A DNA stretch of 64,000 nt from Silicimonas sp. (GCA_022820365.1 JAJEFO010000004.1:1-64000), one strand, 5' to 3'; shown: positions 28,801-37,867, numbered from the stretch's first letter. Notes: a model not told the origin generated them from the sequence alone. Numbers and translations are program-made.

Positions 28801-29186
28801 GCGGGAAGATCGGTCACGGAATCAATGGCCGCGACGATGTCCTCCTCCGCTTGCCGCATGTCCCAGCCCGGTTCGAACTCAAGGTTGATCGTGGCCTGGC
28901 CTTCTCGCGACCGGGAGGACGTCTCTGTCACTCCGTCCACGGCCTGCAGCGTGGGTTGCAGGACCTCGACTATGGCGGCGTCAACATCTTCCGCCCCGGC
29001 TCCGTCCCAGGCAACGTTGATCGTGATGTCGTCAACGATGACGTCCGGGAAGAACTGCGCACGCATCTGCGGCGCTGCATAGAGGCCCGAAACCACCAGG
29101 ACCGCGAGAAGGAGATTGGCTGCCGTACGGTGCCTCGTGAAATACGAGAGGACGCCGCCGGCCGTCTGGCCCAGATCACGAACCAT
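25809..29186 (-). CDS. RND-family efflux transporter permease
   Basis: 1125-residue inner-membrane pump of the AcrB/MexB superfamily (HAE-RND type). First transmembrane helix is at about 22-38, then the first porter loop, then helices with the proton-relay acids in GIVVDDAIVVGEHADF, a second periplasmic half, and the second helix bundle. An extra pair of helices ends the protein, a C-terminal extension seen in one environmental RND clade. ATG 29186 has a GGAG 8 bases upstream. It lies downstream of its adaptor with a 185-base gap that holds no ORF of note. Substrate unknown; no outer-membrane channel gene is adjacent. Confidence 0.94.
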   Translation of the reverse strand: MVRDLGQTAGGVLSYFTRHRTAANLLLAVLVVSGLYAAPQMRAQFFPDVIVDDITINVAWDGAGAEDVDAAIVEVLQPTLQAVDGVTETSSRSREGQATINLEFEPGWDMRQAEEDIVAAIDSVTDLPADAEDPKTVRRRWSDRVTDVVIKGPVGVDQLANFADEFVSRLFAVGVTRSTIRGIAAPETIVEVTSLDLIRHDVTMRQIADAIAEEAETDPAGDVSGAARVRTGVAKRSASQIADIVLRTAEDGTPLVVGDVARIRVGDVDRDRAYFVGPNSAISIRVDRSANGDAIRMQRQVEEVAAEMQATLPTGVEISLIRTLAESITGRLNTLLDNGLVGLALVVSLLFLFLNTRTALWVAAGIPVAMTTTIAIMFAAGLTINMISLFALIITLGIVVDDAIVVGEHADFRARRLGEGPTVAAESAARRMFTPVFAASLTTIIAFFGLVAIGGRFGDLIRDIPITVIVVLIASLVECFLILPNHMRHALTHTARQHWYDWPSRQVNRDFRLVRERLFRPFIATVIWARYPVVALAILTLASQAVLFISGDVPWRFFNAPERNSVTGNFAMAPGATRNDTLEMMRTLQGTVEELGAKYETEHGLNPIKFALAEIGGNSGRGLSGTETKESYQLGSIAIELIDADLRPYSSFAFVAELQDAVPRHPLLETVSFRGWRRGPGGDAIDIELSDASSEDLKEAAEALKSQLGQYGEISALEDNLGYDKEELLLELTPQGQALGLTVDTLGTTLRAQLNGIEAATYPDGPRSAAIRVELPADELTADFLERLLIRTGPAAAGEGVYVPLADVVSVERRTGFSTIRRENGIPVVSVTGDLSEDDADRAKEISEEIQSTILPRIEQDFSISTHWSGLAEDERNFLSDAGTGLILCLTGIYLVLAWVFASWTRPIIVMAIIPFGLVGAIWGHYIWDVPLSMFSVVGLIGMIGIIINDSIVLVTTVDEYAEERGLVPAIVDGASDRLRPVFLTTATTVLGLAPLLYETSKDAQFLKPTVITLTYGLGFGLVLVLLIVPSLLAIGHDISRHFRSLRFSWTAGRRAPGLGPSIGIAAAAILVWFAVTIGSFLTTSSLSFGFGAESLEQALLIYLAGSAAICFVIGMLAAWIIPRS

Positions 29187-29371
29187 CGCACCGGCTCCCC
29201 GCGAAGGCGAATCTCGCGTCGCCTGCCGCGCACCGGATCAGTCCCTGGGCCCGGACACGATTCTCGGGTTCAGGGGCGCAACGGAGATTGCCGAGCCAAG
29301 GAGCCGATGCATGGCCGGCTCGAATTCCGGAGGGTTTTCGGCCGCTCTCTCCAGGCAGGCGATGCCGCATC

Positions 29372-30832
29372 TCAGCCCCCCATCCTGCTTTCGATGCGTT
29401 CGACCATTCGGGCCGGGACCATGTCTTGCCTGAGTGCGGTCAGGACGCGTTTCTTGGCCTGGTCCGGCATGAACTGGTTGTTTTCCACAAATGAAACGAG
29501 TCTTGCACGCCGTTCGGGATCCAGCGCCAGAAGTTCCGGCTCTTCCGCTGCCGGCTGACTCCCGTCCTGGCGCACGGGCCGGATGCGAATTCCGGCACCG
29601 AGCAGCGGCGTCCGTTCTGCAACGATCTCGCGTTCGGCAAGTCCGGGCGCACGAACGAGGACATCGTCGCCTTCGCTGCGGAGGACTTGCACTTCCGCGA
29701 CTTCAAGCCTGTCCTCTCCTCCGACGACGAGCACTCTTCCAGCCGCATCCACTGCGCTTGCAGGCAGCCTGACCGCACGCTCGATAGGCGGCTCCATGAT
29801 GCGGACGGCCACGAAATCGCCCGGCCGGAAACCTGGCGCGTCCTCCAGGCGCGCAAACAGAAGCCGTCCGGTCTGGCCGGTGCCGACGGCGGCGCTTTCA
29901 CGGCTGATCCTGCCCGACGCTTCGAGATCCACGCCGAGTATGTCGATCGAAGCCGTGACATCCGCACCGATCAGGCGTCCGCCGTCGTTGAGCAGGCGCG
30001 TATACTGGGGCGTCGAGACGCGGAATGCGACTTCAAGTTCAGCCGGGTCGATGATCCGCGCAAGGGTCTCGCCGGCCGAAACCAGCTCGCCCACGGTGAC
30101 AGTGACGTCGCTCAGGACACCTGCGAACTCGGCCTCGATCCCGGTGTTCGCCAATCTGCGCTCGGCATCCGCAAAGGCAATTCGCCGACGCTCCAGCGCC
30201 GTTCTGGCCTGATCGATTCTTGCTTCGGCATTGGCCGCAGCCTGTCGGCGCGACAGGACGGCCTGTTTCGCCGTGGAAAGCGCAAGTTCGGCGGTTTCGA
30301 CGGAGGCGGTGGAGCCGACGCCGCGCTGCATGAGATCCCTTTGGCGGTCGAGGGCGTTTGCGCGCAGCCGCGCCTGGTTTTCTGCAGCGAGAATTTCATC
30401 CGCGGCAAGCGCGCGCTGGCGGTCGGCATCGCGCAGGTCGGCCTCCGCCTCGGAGAGATCGGCGCGTGCTGTGTCGAGCGCTGACTGTGCTTCGACCGGG
30501 TCGATGCGGACCAGGAGATCGCCTTCCTCGACCTCTCCGCCCTCCTCGACCTTTTCGGATGTCCAGATGACCTCGCCCGCCGCCGAGGCACGCAGGGCCA
30601 GGGTACGCCGGGCACGGACCTCGCCGAATGTCGACAGCACGGGACGTATGGTTTCTGGCTGTATGGCAATGACATTTGCCGCGAACACCCGTTCCCGCTG
30701 AGGGCGCTGCCGCGGCTCCTCCGAAAGGCGGGCCTCAAGCGCGCCCTGAACCATGTTCCCGGCATAGGCCAGCAATCCGAGCGTCACGGACAGCAGGAAC
30801 AGACCTACAAGAGAGCGTCTCAGGAATCGCAA
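29372..30832 (-). CDS. RND efflux periplasmic adaptor (membrane fusion protein)
   Basis: 486 residues with one N-terminal membrane anchor (about 5-27). The order is beta-barrel and lipoyl halves (ALRASAAGEVIWTSEKVEEGGEVEEGDLLVRID), a long alanine/arginine/glutamine-rich coiled-coil hairpin (about 115-215), the second lipoyl half, and barrel domains. A C-terminal tail of about 60 residues is unusual in length. It would bridge the RND permease to an outer-membrane channel encoded elsewhere. The minus-strand order adaptor-permease is the normal one. Confidence 0.92.
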   Translation of the reverse strand: MRFLRRSLVGLFLLSVTLGLLAYAGNMVQGALEARLSEEPRQRPQRERVFAANVIAIQPETIRPVLSTFGEVRARRTLALRASAAGEVIWTSEKVEEGGEVEEGDLLVRIDPVEAQSALDTARADLSEAEADLRDADRQRALAADEILAAENQARLRANALDRQRDLMQRGVGSTASVETAELALSTAKQAVLSRRQAAANAEARIDQARTALERRRIAFADAERRLANTGIEAEFAGVLSDVTVTVGELVSAGETLARIIDPAELEVAFRVSTPQYTRLLNDGGRLIGADVTASIDILGVDLEASGRISRESAAVGTGQTGRLLFARLEDAPGFRPGDFVAVRIMEPPIERAVRLPASAVDAAGRVLVVGGEDRLEVAEVQVLRSEGDDVLVRAPGLAEREIVAERTPLLGAGIRIRPVRQDGSQPAAEEPELLALDPERRARLVSFVENNQFMPDQAKKRVLTALRQDMVPARMVERIESRMGG

Positions 30833-30924
30833 GGCATTACCCGTTCATTGCATTCGTTTCCTCTTGCATTATGTCGCTGAATCGCGCGTTTGGCAAAATT
30901 CGAATGATGAAACGTGTGCGAGCG

Positions 30925-31467
30925 CTATTTCCGTCGCGCTTTCTCGGCGAGTCGCGGCATGATCTCGACGAAATTGCAAGGCCGGTGGCGATTGTCGAGC
31001 TGGAACGCGAGAATCTCGTCCCATGCGTCCTTGCAGGCACCGGGGCTGCCGGGGAGCGCAAACAGATAGGTTCCGTTCGCCACCCCGCCGCAGGCGCGGC
31101 TCTGGACGGCTGAAGTGCCGATCTTCTTCATCGAGATCTGCGTGAAGACTGTGCCAAATGCGTCGATTTCCTTTTCGTAGACGTCCCTGTGCGCCTCGAC
31201 CGTAACGTCTCGCCCCGTCAGCCCGGTTCCGCCGGTCGAAAGGATCACGTCGATGTCGTCGCGCCGGCTCCATTCTCGCAGCAGTGCTGCAATTCGTGCA
31301 CGGTCATCGGTTACGATTTCGCGGGCCGCGAGTTCGTGGCCCGCATCCTCGATCCGCCCCGCAAGCATGTCTCCCGAACGGTCATCCGCGAGGCTTCGCG
31401 TGTCGCTGACGGCCAGCACCGCGATGCGGACCGGCACGAATTCCCGGGTTTCGTCGACGCCGCTCAC
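30925..31467 (-). CDS. moaB: Molybdenum cofactor biosynthesis protein MoaB
   Basis: 180-residue MoaB/Mog-type protein that binds and adenylates molybdopterin. Motifs are LAVSDTRSLADDRSG near 19-33, LSTGGTGLTGRDVT near 95-108, and ANGTYLFALPGSPGACKDAW. GTG start overlaps the upstream LysE stop by 4 bases (GTGA). It is the last gene of a tightly overlapping minus-strand run with UDG, phosphoesterase and LysE. No other moa gene is near. Confidence 0.94.
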   Translation of the reverse strand: MSGVDETREFVPVRIAVLAVSDTRSLADDRSGDMLAGRIEDAGHELAAREIVTDDRARIAALLREWSRRDDIDVILSTGGTGLTGRDVTVEAHRDVYEKEIDAFGTVFTQISMKKIGTSAVQSRACGGVANGTYLFALPGSPGACKDAWDEILAFQLDNRHRPCNFVEIMPRLAEKARRK

Positions 31468-32084
31468 GCGCGCCGTCCTTCAAGCACGAGGCGGAGCGCC
31501 AGGGTGGCGAAGATGGAAGCGGAAATGACTCGAAGGGCCTGATCAAGCTTTGGCGTCCGGGCCATCAGGTGGGCGATTTTGCCAGAGAACGCGCCAACGG
31601 CGCCGTTGATGATGAATCCTCCGGCAGCGATGACTGCGCCCAGTATCAGGAATTGCGGCAGGACGGCGCGGCCAGGATCCACGAATTGCGGCACGAATGC
31701 CAGGATGAAGAGGGCGACCTTGGGGTTGGTCAGGTTCACGATCAGCCCGTCCCTGAAGGCCCGGGCATGACGGATGTCGGGCATGTCACGCACATTGAGC
31801 GGCGTACGAAGGGTCTTTTGTGCAAGCCAGAGGAGATAGGCGACGCCTGCATATCGGATCACGTCGAACAGTACCGGGTGCTGCGCAACAAGGTAGCCGA
31901 GGCCAAGTCCTGTCAGGGTCACGTGCACCATTGCGCCGCTGGAAACCCCTGCCGAAGCCGCGAGGGCTGCGCGCGTGCCAGCACGTGCGCCTTGCGCAAG
32001 GCAGAAGAGCATGTCGGCGCCGGGAGTCAGGTTCAATGCCAGTGCGGCCGGAATGAATGTGATCATGATCAGCGGCTCGATCAT
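31464..32084 (-). CDS. LysE/RhtB family exporter
   Basis: 206-residue inner-membrane exporter with about six helices. LNLTPGADMLFCLAQGARAG is the first-helix signature and NPKVALFILAFVPQFVDP lies in the second half. Start at ATG 32084 overlaps the phosphoesterase stop (ATGA) and its stop overlaps moaB, so it is translated as part of this run. It is only distantly similar to the other LysE protein at 13843. Substrate unknown. Confidence 0.9.
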   Translation of the reverse strand: MIEPLIMITFIPAALALNLTPGADMLFCLAQGARAGTRAALAASAGVSSGAMVHVTLTGLGLGYLVAQHPVLFDVIRYAGVAYLLWLAQKTLRTPLNVRDMPDIRHARAFRDGLIVNLTNPKVALFILAFVPQFVDPGRAVLPQFLILGAVIAAGGFIINGAVGAFSGKIAHLMARTPKLDQALRVISASIFATLALRLVLEGRRA

Positions 32085-32680
32085 GGCGAGACCTCGAAGG
32101 CGCGGCCCGAGGGACCGAGATTGCATACCTGGGTCTTGCCGATCCGTCCGGACTGTCCCCAGGAATCGTGGATATGGCCGCATAGCGCCAGCATTGGCTG
32201 AACGCGCTCGATTGCTTCACGAATGGATTCCGATCCGACGGACATGCCGTTCGAGGTCGCATCCGCGACACCTCTCGGCGGAGAGTGCGTGACAAGGATG
32301 TCGGCGGTTCGGCATGGCTGCAGCATGGCGGCGGCGGCAGCCTCGTCGAGATCGCATGACCAGGGCCCGAAAGGCGTGAGAGGCACGCCGTATCCGAGGC
32401 CGAACAGGCGCAGCCCCTCGAATTCGGTTTCCGCGCCATGAAGCACGATCGTGTCGGCTCCTGCAGCGTCGCGAAGTTCTTCCGCGCTTTCTGCATTGCC
32501 TGGCACGACGACCATCGGGCATCCAATGCCGTCGAGCATGCGCATGGCATCTTCGAGCCCTTGCCGCATGTTGCAGAAGTCTCCGGCCCCGATCACCAGG
32601 TCCGCCTCTTGGCTCATTGAGACCAGGGCTTCCGCCTTCGCCTTCGAGTGGTGCAGATCGGAAAAGGCAAGGATGTTCAT
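32081..32680 (-). CDS. Calcineurin-like metallophosphoesterase
   Basis: 199-residue cytoplasmic phosphoesterase. Dinuclear-metal motifs appear in order: SDLHH near 7-11, GAGDF near 31-35, GNAES near 62-66 (an alanine replaces the usual histidine or aspartate), THSPPRG near 131-137, and GHIHD near 168-172. Related to the YfcE/Rv0805-like group, but the substrate cannot be inferred. 4-base overlaps with both neighbours. Confidence 0.87.
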   Translation of the reverse strand: MNILAFSDLHHSKAKAEALVSMSQEADLVIGAGDFCNMRQGLEDAMRMLDGIGCPMVVVPGNAESAEELRDAAGADTIVLHGAETEFEGLRLFGLGYGVPLTPFGPWSCDLDEAAAAAMLQPCRTADILVTHSPPRGVADATSNGMSVGSESIREAIERVQPMLALCGHIHDSWGQSGRIGKTQVCNLGPSGRAFEVSP

Positions 32681-33423
32681 GCTCCGAGCCTTTCCTTGAG
32701 GCTGAGAAGATCAGCCCATGTCTCGCGTTTGGCTTCCGGGGTGCGCAGGAGATAGGCGGGATGGAACATCGGAAGCGTCGGCTTGCCCAGGGCCTTCTTC
32801 CACTGTCCCCGCAGCCTCGTGATTCCGCGCTGTCCGAGAAGCGCCAGGCAAGCGTGGTTGCCCATGGCGACGATCAGGTCGGGATCGACGAATTCGACAT
32901 GCCGTTCGAGAAAAGGCAGCATCATATTCATTTCTTCGGGCTTCGGGTCGCGGTTTTGCGGCGGCCTCCAGGGCAGCACGTTGGCAATGTAAAGCGCATT
33001 TTCCCCGCCGGATGCCGTGCGGGAAAGGCCGATGTGGCTGAACATCAGGTCCAGCAACTTCCCTGCGCGCCCCACGAACGGCCGGCCCTCGATGTCTTCG
33101 TCGCGCCCCGGGGCTTCGCCGATGATCATCACCCGCGCACTGGCATTGCCGTCCGAGAACACGAGCTGCTTGGCACCGCGCTTCAGATCGCAGTGCTCGT
33201 AGGCTTCCATCGCTGCTCGGAGCGTCGCGAGATCGATTGCCGCCGCGGCGGCATTCCTTGCGACGGCGACGATGTCCGGATCAGATTCCTGCACCGGCGC
33301 TTGCCTTGGCTGTTCTTCAGACTTCGGCAGCGAGGTCCGGTCAATCGGTGCGTCCAGTATCGATTCATCCGCGCCGCACGCGATCTGCCATTCGAGGGCG
33401 GCCTTCATTGCCTGGAATTCCAT
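32677..33423 (-). CDS. Uracil-DNA glycosylase, family 4-like
   Basis: Removes uracil from DNA in base-excision repair. 248 residues with the family motif GEAPGRDEDIEGRPFVGRAG, the NVLPWRPPQNRDP segment, and the C-terminal MFHPAYLLR histidine. Cysteines that hold the 4Fe-4S cluster in classic family 4 enzymes are not seen: KCRPP is replaced by PWRPP and the next expected cysteine is missing. This looks like the cluster-free alphaproteobacterial variant. ATG 33423 is preferred over a TTG at 33459. First of the overlapping run ending in moaB. Confidence 0.9.
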   Translation of the reverse strand: MEFQAMKAALEWQIACGADESILDAPIDRTSLPKSEEQPRQAPVQESDPDIVAVARNAAAAAIDLATLRAAMEAYEHCDLKRGAKQLVFSDGNASARVMIIGEAPGRDEDIEGRPFVGRAGKLLDLMFSHIGLSRTASGGENALYIANVLPWRPPQNRDPKPEEMNMMLPFLERHVEFVDPDLIVAMGNHACLALLGQRGITRLRGQWKKALGKPTLPMFHPAYLLRTPEAKRETWADLLSLKERLGA

Positions 33424-33508
33424 GAGGTCGAAGCTACGCGGGGGCGAGGTCGGGGACAATGGGGACTTATGCTGCCGGCGAACGAACGATGGCTGGACGT
33501 ACCGGTGC

Positions 33509-34123
33509 CTACGGTGCGTTCCGCGTCACTCGGGGTTCGGTGCCGTCTAGCAACCGACGGATATTGGCGCGGTGCGACCAGAAGACGACAATCGCCATGA
33601 GCAATGTGGCCACGAACATGTGCCCTTGCCCGAACAAGAGGGCCACGGCTGGCGTGAGCGCAGCGGCCACGAGCGCCGAAAGGGAAGAGATTCGCCAGAC
33701 GAGAAAGATGCCGAGCCACGCAGCCATCGCCGTCAGCCCGATCAGGGTGCCGAATCCTGCCAGCGCGCCAAGCAGGGTTGCCACGCCCTTTCCGCCCCGG
33801 AAGCCGAGCCAAACGGAAAAGACATGGCCCAGGAACGCCGTGAGCCCGGCAATCTGCGCGGCGTCTTCGCCAACAAGCGCTCTTGCGACAATGACCGCGA
33901 CGAAGCCCTTCGCGGCGTCAAGGAGCAGAGTCGTCAGTGCAGCAGTCTTGGATCCGGTCCGCAGAACATTGGTTGCCCCGATGTTCCCGGATCCGATGCC
34001 GCGCGGGTCGGGCAGGCCGAATGCGCGAGACACGAGCAGCCCGAACGGAATTGAACCTGCAAGGTAGGCCAGCAGGGCCGTGATCAAGAGTTCCGAAAGG
34101 GCCGCATCGATTTCCGGCATCAT
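33509..34123 (-). CDS. plsY: Glycerol-3-phosphate acyltransferase PlsY
   Basis: Membrane enzyme that acylates glycerol-3-phosphate from acyl-phosphate, making lysophosphatidate for phospholipid synthesis. 204 residues and five predicted helices. Family motifs are YLAGSIPFGLLVSR, GSGNIGATNVLRTGSK, and GHVFSVWLGFRGGKGVAT. AGGAG lies 5 bases before ATG 34123. It is 51 bases after the pyrC-type gene, a known rhodobacterial pairing. Confidence 0.96.
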   Translation of the reverse strand: MMPEIDAALSELLITALLAYLAGSIPFGLLVSRAFGLPDPRGIGSGNIGATNVLRTGSKTAALTTLLLDAAKGFVAVIVARALVGEDAAQIAGLTAFLGHVFSVWLGFRGGKGVATLLGALAGFGTLIGLTAMAAWLGIFLVWRISSLSALVAAALTPAVALLFGQGHMFVATLLMAIVVFWSHRANIRRLLDGTEPRVTRNAP

Positions 34124-34174
34124 CTGGCTCCTGCTGGGGCCAACGTGGGGCAGGCCATGCTGGCGGCAAGCATC

Positions 34175-35455
34175 TCAGTTCGACAGGCCGTCCGTCGTCT
34201 CTGTCCGCTGTCCCGCAACCCAGGTGCCGAGAACCCTGCCTTGCATTCGGGCCTCGTCGAAGGGCGTGTTCTTGGATTTCGAGTGCAACTTGAACCGGTC
34301 AAGCACGAACGGCGCATCGGGGTCGAAGAGGACCAGATCGGCCGGCGCGTCGATGCTCAGGCGGCCTGCGGCAAGCCCGAGCCGTGTTGCCGGCGACAGC
34401 GACAGGGCGCGCCAAAGCGTCGGCAGGTCAAGATGGCCCGCATGGACTAGGCGCAGAGCTGCGGGAAGAAGCGTCTCGAGGCCTATTGCACCGGATGCCG
34501 CTTCCTCGAACGGCAAGCGTTTCGATTCCTCGTCCTGCGGCGTGTGCATCGAGCTTATGATGTCTATCAGGCCGTTTGACACGGCGTCCACGGCAGCAAG
34601 GCGGTCATCCTCGGAGCGCAACGGCGGCTTGACCTTGAAGAAGGTCCGATAGTCTCCGATGTCGATCTCGTTCAGGGTCAGGTGGTGGATTGAAACTCCG
34701 GCAGTGATGTCCAGCCCTGCCTGCTTGGCGCGTTCGAGGCGGTGGAGCGCACGTGACGTGGTCACCTGGTCGGCGTGGTATCTTGCGCCCGACATTTCGA
34801 CGACGGCAATGTCCCGATCGAGGCCCATTCGCTCGGCCAGCGGCGAGACCGAGGGAAGCCCCCTGAGCGCTGCGAACTTTCCGCTTGTAGCAGATGCTCC
34901 GGACGAGAGTTCCGGCTCCTGCGGATGCCCGATCACCAGGGCGCCAAGCGAGGCCGCATAAGCCATGCAGCGTGCGAAGACCTTGGTGCTCTGAACAACA
35001 CGATCGCAATCGGAAAAGGCCACGGCGCCCGCATCAAGAAGGAATCCGATTTCGGCCATTTCGCGACCTTCGCGGCCACGTGTCAAAGCCGCCATGGGCA
35101 GGACGTTGACGGGCGCGGCTTCATTCGCTCGCCGACGAACGAATTCCAGAACTTCGGGCGTGTCGATGGCTGGCAGCGTGTCCGGCCGGGTGACCATCGT
35201 CGTAATGCCGCCGGCAGCGGCGGCCATGCCTGCGGTGCGGAAACTTTCCTTGTGGCGTTCGCCTGGTTCGCTGACCTTGACGCCGATGTCGATGATGCCG
35301 GGTGCCAGGCATTTCCCGTTGCAATCGATCTCTTCGGCATCGTCCATGCCCTGCGGGCCAACGATGACACCGTCGCGAACGGCCAGGGTTCCGGCCTTGT
35401 TGGTCCCCCTTTCGGGATCGATCAATCGGGCATTCCGGAAGATCAGCGCGGTCAT
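34175..35455 (-). CDS. pyrC: Dihydroorotase-like protein, probably non-catalytic (PyrC')
   Basis: 426-residue class I dihydroorotase homologue. In active enzymes the metal site is HxH before RxPG; here the same place reads DIGVKVSEPGERHKE, so both histidines are lost. The later catalytic-aspartate region (normally ATDHAPH) reads SSMHTPQDEESKRLPF, so that aspartate is lost as well. Such proteins, known from Pseudomonas and common in rhodobacteria, assemble with aspartate transcarbamoylase and lack their own activity. The expected partner pyrB is 16.6 kb away. Symbol is by family only. Confidence 0.87.
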   Translation of the reverse strand: MTALIFRNARLIDPERGTNKAGTLAVRDGVIVGPQGMDDAEEIDCNGKCLAPGIIDIGVKVSEPGERHKESFRTAGMAAAAGGITTMVTRPDTLPAIDTPEVLEFVRRRANEAAPVNVLPMAALTRGREGREMAEIGFLLDAGAVAFSDCDRVVQSTKVFARCMAYAASLGALVIGHPQEPELSSGASATSGKFAALRGLPSVSPLAERMGLDRDIAVVEMSGARYHADQVTTSRALHRLERAKQAGLDITAGVSIHHLTLNEIDIGDYRTFFKVKPPLRSEDDRLAAVDAVSNGLIDIISSMHTPQDEESKRLPFEEAASGAIGLETLLPAALRLVHAGHLDLPTLWRALSLSPATRLGLAAGRLSIDAPADLVLFDPDAPFVLDRFKLHSKSKNTPFDEARMQGRVLGTWVAGQRTETTDGLSN

Positions 35456-35610
35456 GGGTGTCAGGTGTCAGAACTGCATCGGAATCTCAAGGGAATTGTC
35501 CTGACCGCATTCCGGGCTTCTGCCGCCTCGCGGGCGAGGTGCATTCACTCATCGCGGGCCAGCCGCCAGCGCGGTCACCACCTGCGAAAGCGCGAATTCC
35601 GGACGTCAAG

Positions 35611-37173
35611 TCACCTGCCGGTGAACTGGCGGTGGATGTCCTCTGCGGCAGCGTGGGCGGCAAGCAGGGCGCCTTCCTGCCAACCGGGCAGGGCGGTTAC
35701 CTGGTCGCCGGCGAAGTGGAACGGTCCGTCGCCCAGGCGCAGTGCTGCAGCGGCGTCGGGATTGGTGCGCGGCCATCCGCCATTCTGAAAGGGAACGTTG
35801 AGCCAGGCGCGGCTGATGCCGCAATCCATCTCACCCGCATATCCCGGGTGCAGTGGCTCGCCTTCTGCCAATGCGGCGCGAAGGCGCTCCGGTCCCGACA
35901 TGGCGGAATAGCGCCGCCCCGGCCCCGAACTCCAGATGTAGGCACCGACCAGTACGCCCTTGGGCCGGTGATAGCCGTTGCACGGATACCAGATCTGGGT
36001 GATGTCGCTGTCAGTCCAGGATATGCCTCCGTAGATCGCCGAGTCATCCTCCCAGAAGCGGCGCTTTGCCTGGAATGCGACCTTCACCGCCTCGACGAAC
36101 TCCAGCGACTCGATCGCGGCCTGCGTTTCCGAAGAAAAGTCGTTCGGGATGTCCTTCAGCACGGGCGCGGGGATCGTGCAGATGGCAAAATCCGCCGAAA
36201 CGGCCCGCTCTGCGCCGTCCGGGCCGCGATAGACTATCCGTACCCCGCGATCCTGGCGCCGGATCTGCTGGACGACGCACTCGTACTGTACGAGATGACC
36301 GGTGCGATCGGCAAAGGCGCGTACGATCGCGTCCATGCCGCCGACGGGCTGGAACAGGGTCGGGTTCTGGTTGAGGAAGTGACTGAAGTGAAGCTTGTAC
36401 TGCCAGAAGTCCGCGTCCAGCAATTCGCTGAAGTCCAGCACTTCCTCGACGTCGCCAGCCTCCAGTCCGGCGTGGACGGGTGCGCCTTGATAGCCGGCGC
36501 GGTTGTTGCCGGAATAGCCTTGATCTTCCTTCAGCCCGCCGAAACTCGTCAGCATCGCGCGTACGCGCTCCTTGTCGTCCGACGTCAGTTCCGCGTCCAG
36601 TGAACCCCGCTCAACTGCCTTGGCCAGGAGTTCGGCCACGTAGCCGCGCATGTCGGTCAACACCCTGCGAGCGACGACCGGCCTGCCTCCGAAGCGCGTG
36701 CTGTCATGGAACAGGGCAGCGCGGTTGTCGTTGGTGAAGACTTCGAGATCAATGCCGAATGCCTTGCAGTATCCGAGCACCGTGCGGTGATGATAGGGAA
36801 TGCGCGCCGGGCCGAGATTGGCGTAGAGATGATCCTCCGGATCGAAGCAAACTTCCTGTCGCATTCCGCGTTCGGTCAACACATCGCCACCGCGCGCGGT
36901 CAAGTTGCGTCCGCCCGGCCGCCCCGTCGCCTCGAGGACGGTGCAGTGCCAGCCAGCCCTGGACATCTCCCACGCTGCAGCCAGGCCCGAGACTCCCGCA
37001 CCCAGAATGACGACGTGTCCGCCCTCGCCGGAGCCGGGCGAAAGATCCAGTGTGGCCGCGTGGGCAGCGCTCGCTCCCAGCATGCCCAGGGCATCCATGG
37101 TCCGATAGACTGCCGCCGATCCGGCGGTGGCGCCGATCGAACTCAGCAGCGCGCGTCTGGTGGGCTTGTGCAT
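35611..37173 (-). CDS. Exported flavin amine oxidase (FAD)
   Basis: 520-residue flavoprotein oxidase of the monoamine/L-amino-acid oxidase family. A twin-arginine-type leader (KPTRRALLSSIGATAGSAA, cleaved near the AHA-AT site about residue 40) suggests folded export to the periplasm. The Rossmann motif VVILGAGVSGLAAAWEMSRAGWHCTVLEA follows, and the C-terminal FAD segment is FHFAGDQVTALPGWQEGALLAAHAAAE. ATG 37173 has AAGGGGAA upstream. It faces away from the LysR-TRAP-oxoprolinase genes but may act in the same amino-acid pathway. Confidence 0.9.
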   Translation of the reverse strand: MHKPTRRALLSSIGATAGSAAVYRTMDALGMLGASAAHAATLDLSPGSGEGGHVVILGAGVSGLAAAWEMSRAGWHCTVLEATGRPGGRNLTARGGDVLTERGMRQEVCFDPEDHLYANLGPARIPYHHRTVLGYCKAFGIDLEVFTNDNRAALFHDSTRFGGRPVVARRVLTDMRGYVAELLAKAVERGSLDAELTSDDKERVRAMLTSFGGLKEDQGYSGNNRAGYQGAPVHAGLEAGDVEEVLDFSELLDADFWQYKLHFSHFLNQNPTLFQPVGGMDAIVRAFADRTGHLVQYECVVQQIRRQDRGVRIVYRGPDGAERAVSADFAICTIPAPVLKDIPNDFSSETQAAIESLEFVEAVKVAFQAKRRFWEDDSAIYGGISWTDSDITQIWYPCNGYHRPKGVLVGAYIWSSGPGRRYSAMSGPERLRAALAEGEPLHPGYAGEMDCGISRAWLNVPFQNGGWPRTNPDAAAALRLGDGPFHFAGDQVTALPGWQEGALLAAHAAAEDIHRQFTGR

Positions 37174-37867
37174 CCCGATTTCCCCTTCTCGCTCATTCTC
37201 GCGACCAAGATCACTGCCGCCGTTGCACTGGTCAAGCGGCACGCGAGCGCCTGCGCTTCCGGACCTTCGGTCGGTCTGTCAACCGATCGTGGACGACCCG
37301 ATCCGCGTTGCTCCAGCCCAGGACGCGCCCCATGACGAAGTCCCGGCAAGCAGGTTGCGCGAAGATCGGGATCGGTTTCAAGGACCGGCCACGGCGTAAC
37401 ACTGAACTGAAGCAACTCAGCAGGATGATTCGGCCCTGGTTGCCTGACGCGGCACGGTTCGGCCGGGCAAGGCCGTCACCTGGCGGCGTTACCGACCCGC
37501 ACCGTCATGGTCGAGGATTCCGTACGCAGACATGCTCTACCGCCTTTGGAATGCTCGCGCACAGCTGGCAAGGCGACTCCCGGATGACACCTGGGCAGGC
37601 ACGGGGCCTTGCCAGCCACTGGTCGCGATGCGTCCTCCTCGTGACGCTCTGCCGTACCGGCATGTCCAAGGCCCCCAAAGCTGGAGGCTTGTTTCCGATG
37701 AGTTCGGAAAGTGATTGCCGAGTGTGCGGGAAGCCGGGTAACTTCTTCGGCATGGGACGTGATCTCCCGTTGAGGGTCGGCTCGACGCCAGCCGAGTTCC
37801 CCGAATTCTCCTTCAACGCAGAACATGCGCCTCCTCGACGAATTCCCGGCGCCTTTGTGATTTCGCC
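37174..37867. other. 694-base stretch without a recognisable gene
   Basis: Lies between the divergent amine oxidase and LysR genes. Several overlapping frames are open (for example 37476-37874 and 37505-37963 on the minus strand) but none shows a domain, a good ribosome site or a plausible composition. It must contain both promoters. It could be the remains of a lost gene. Confidence 0.5.
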
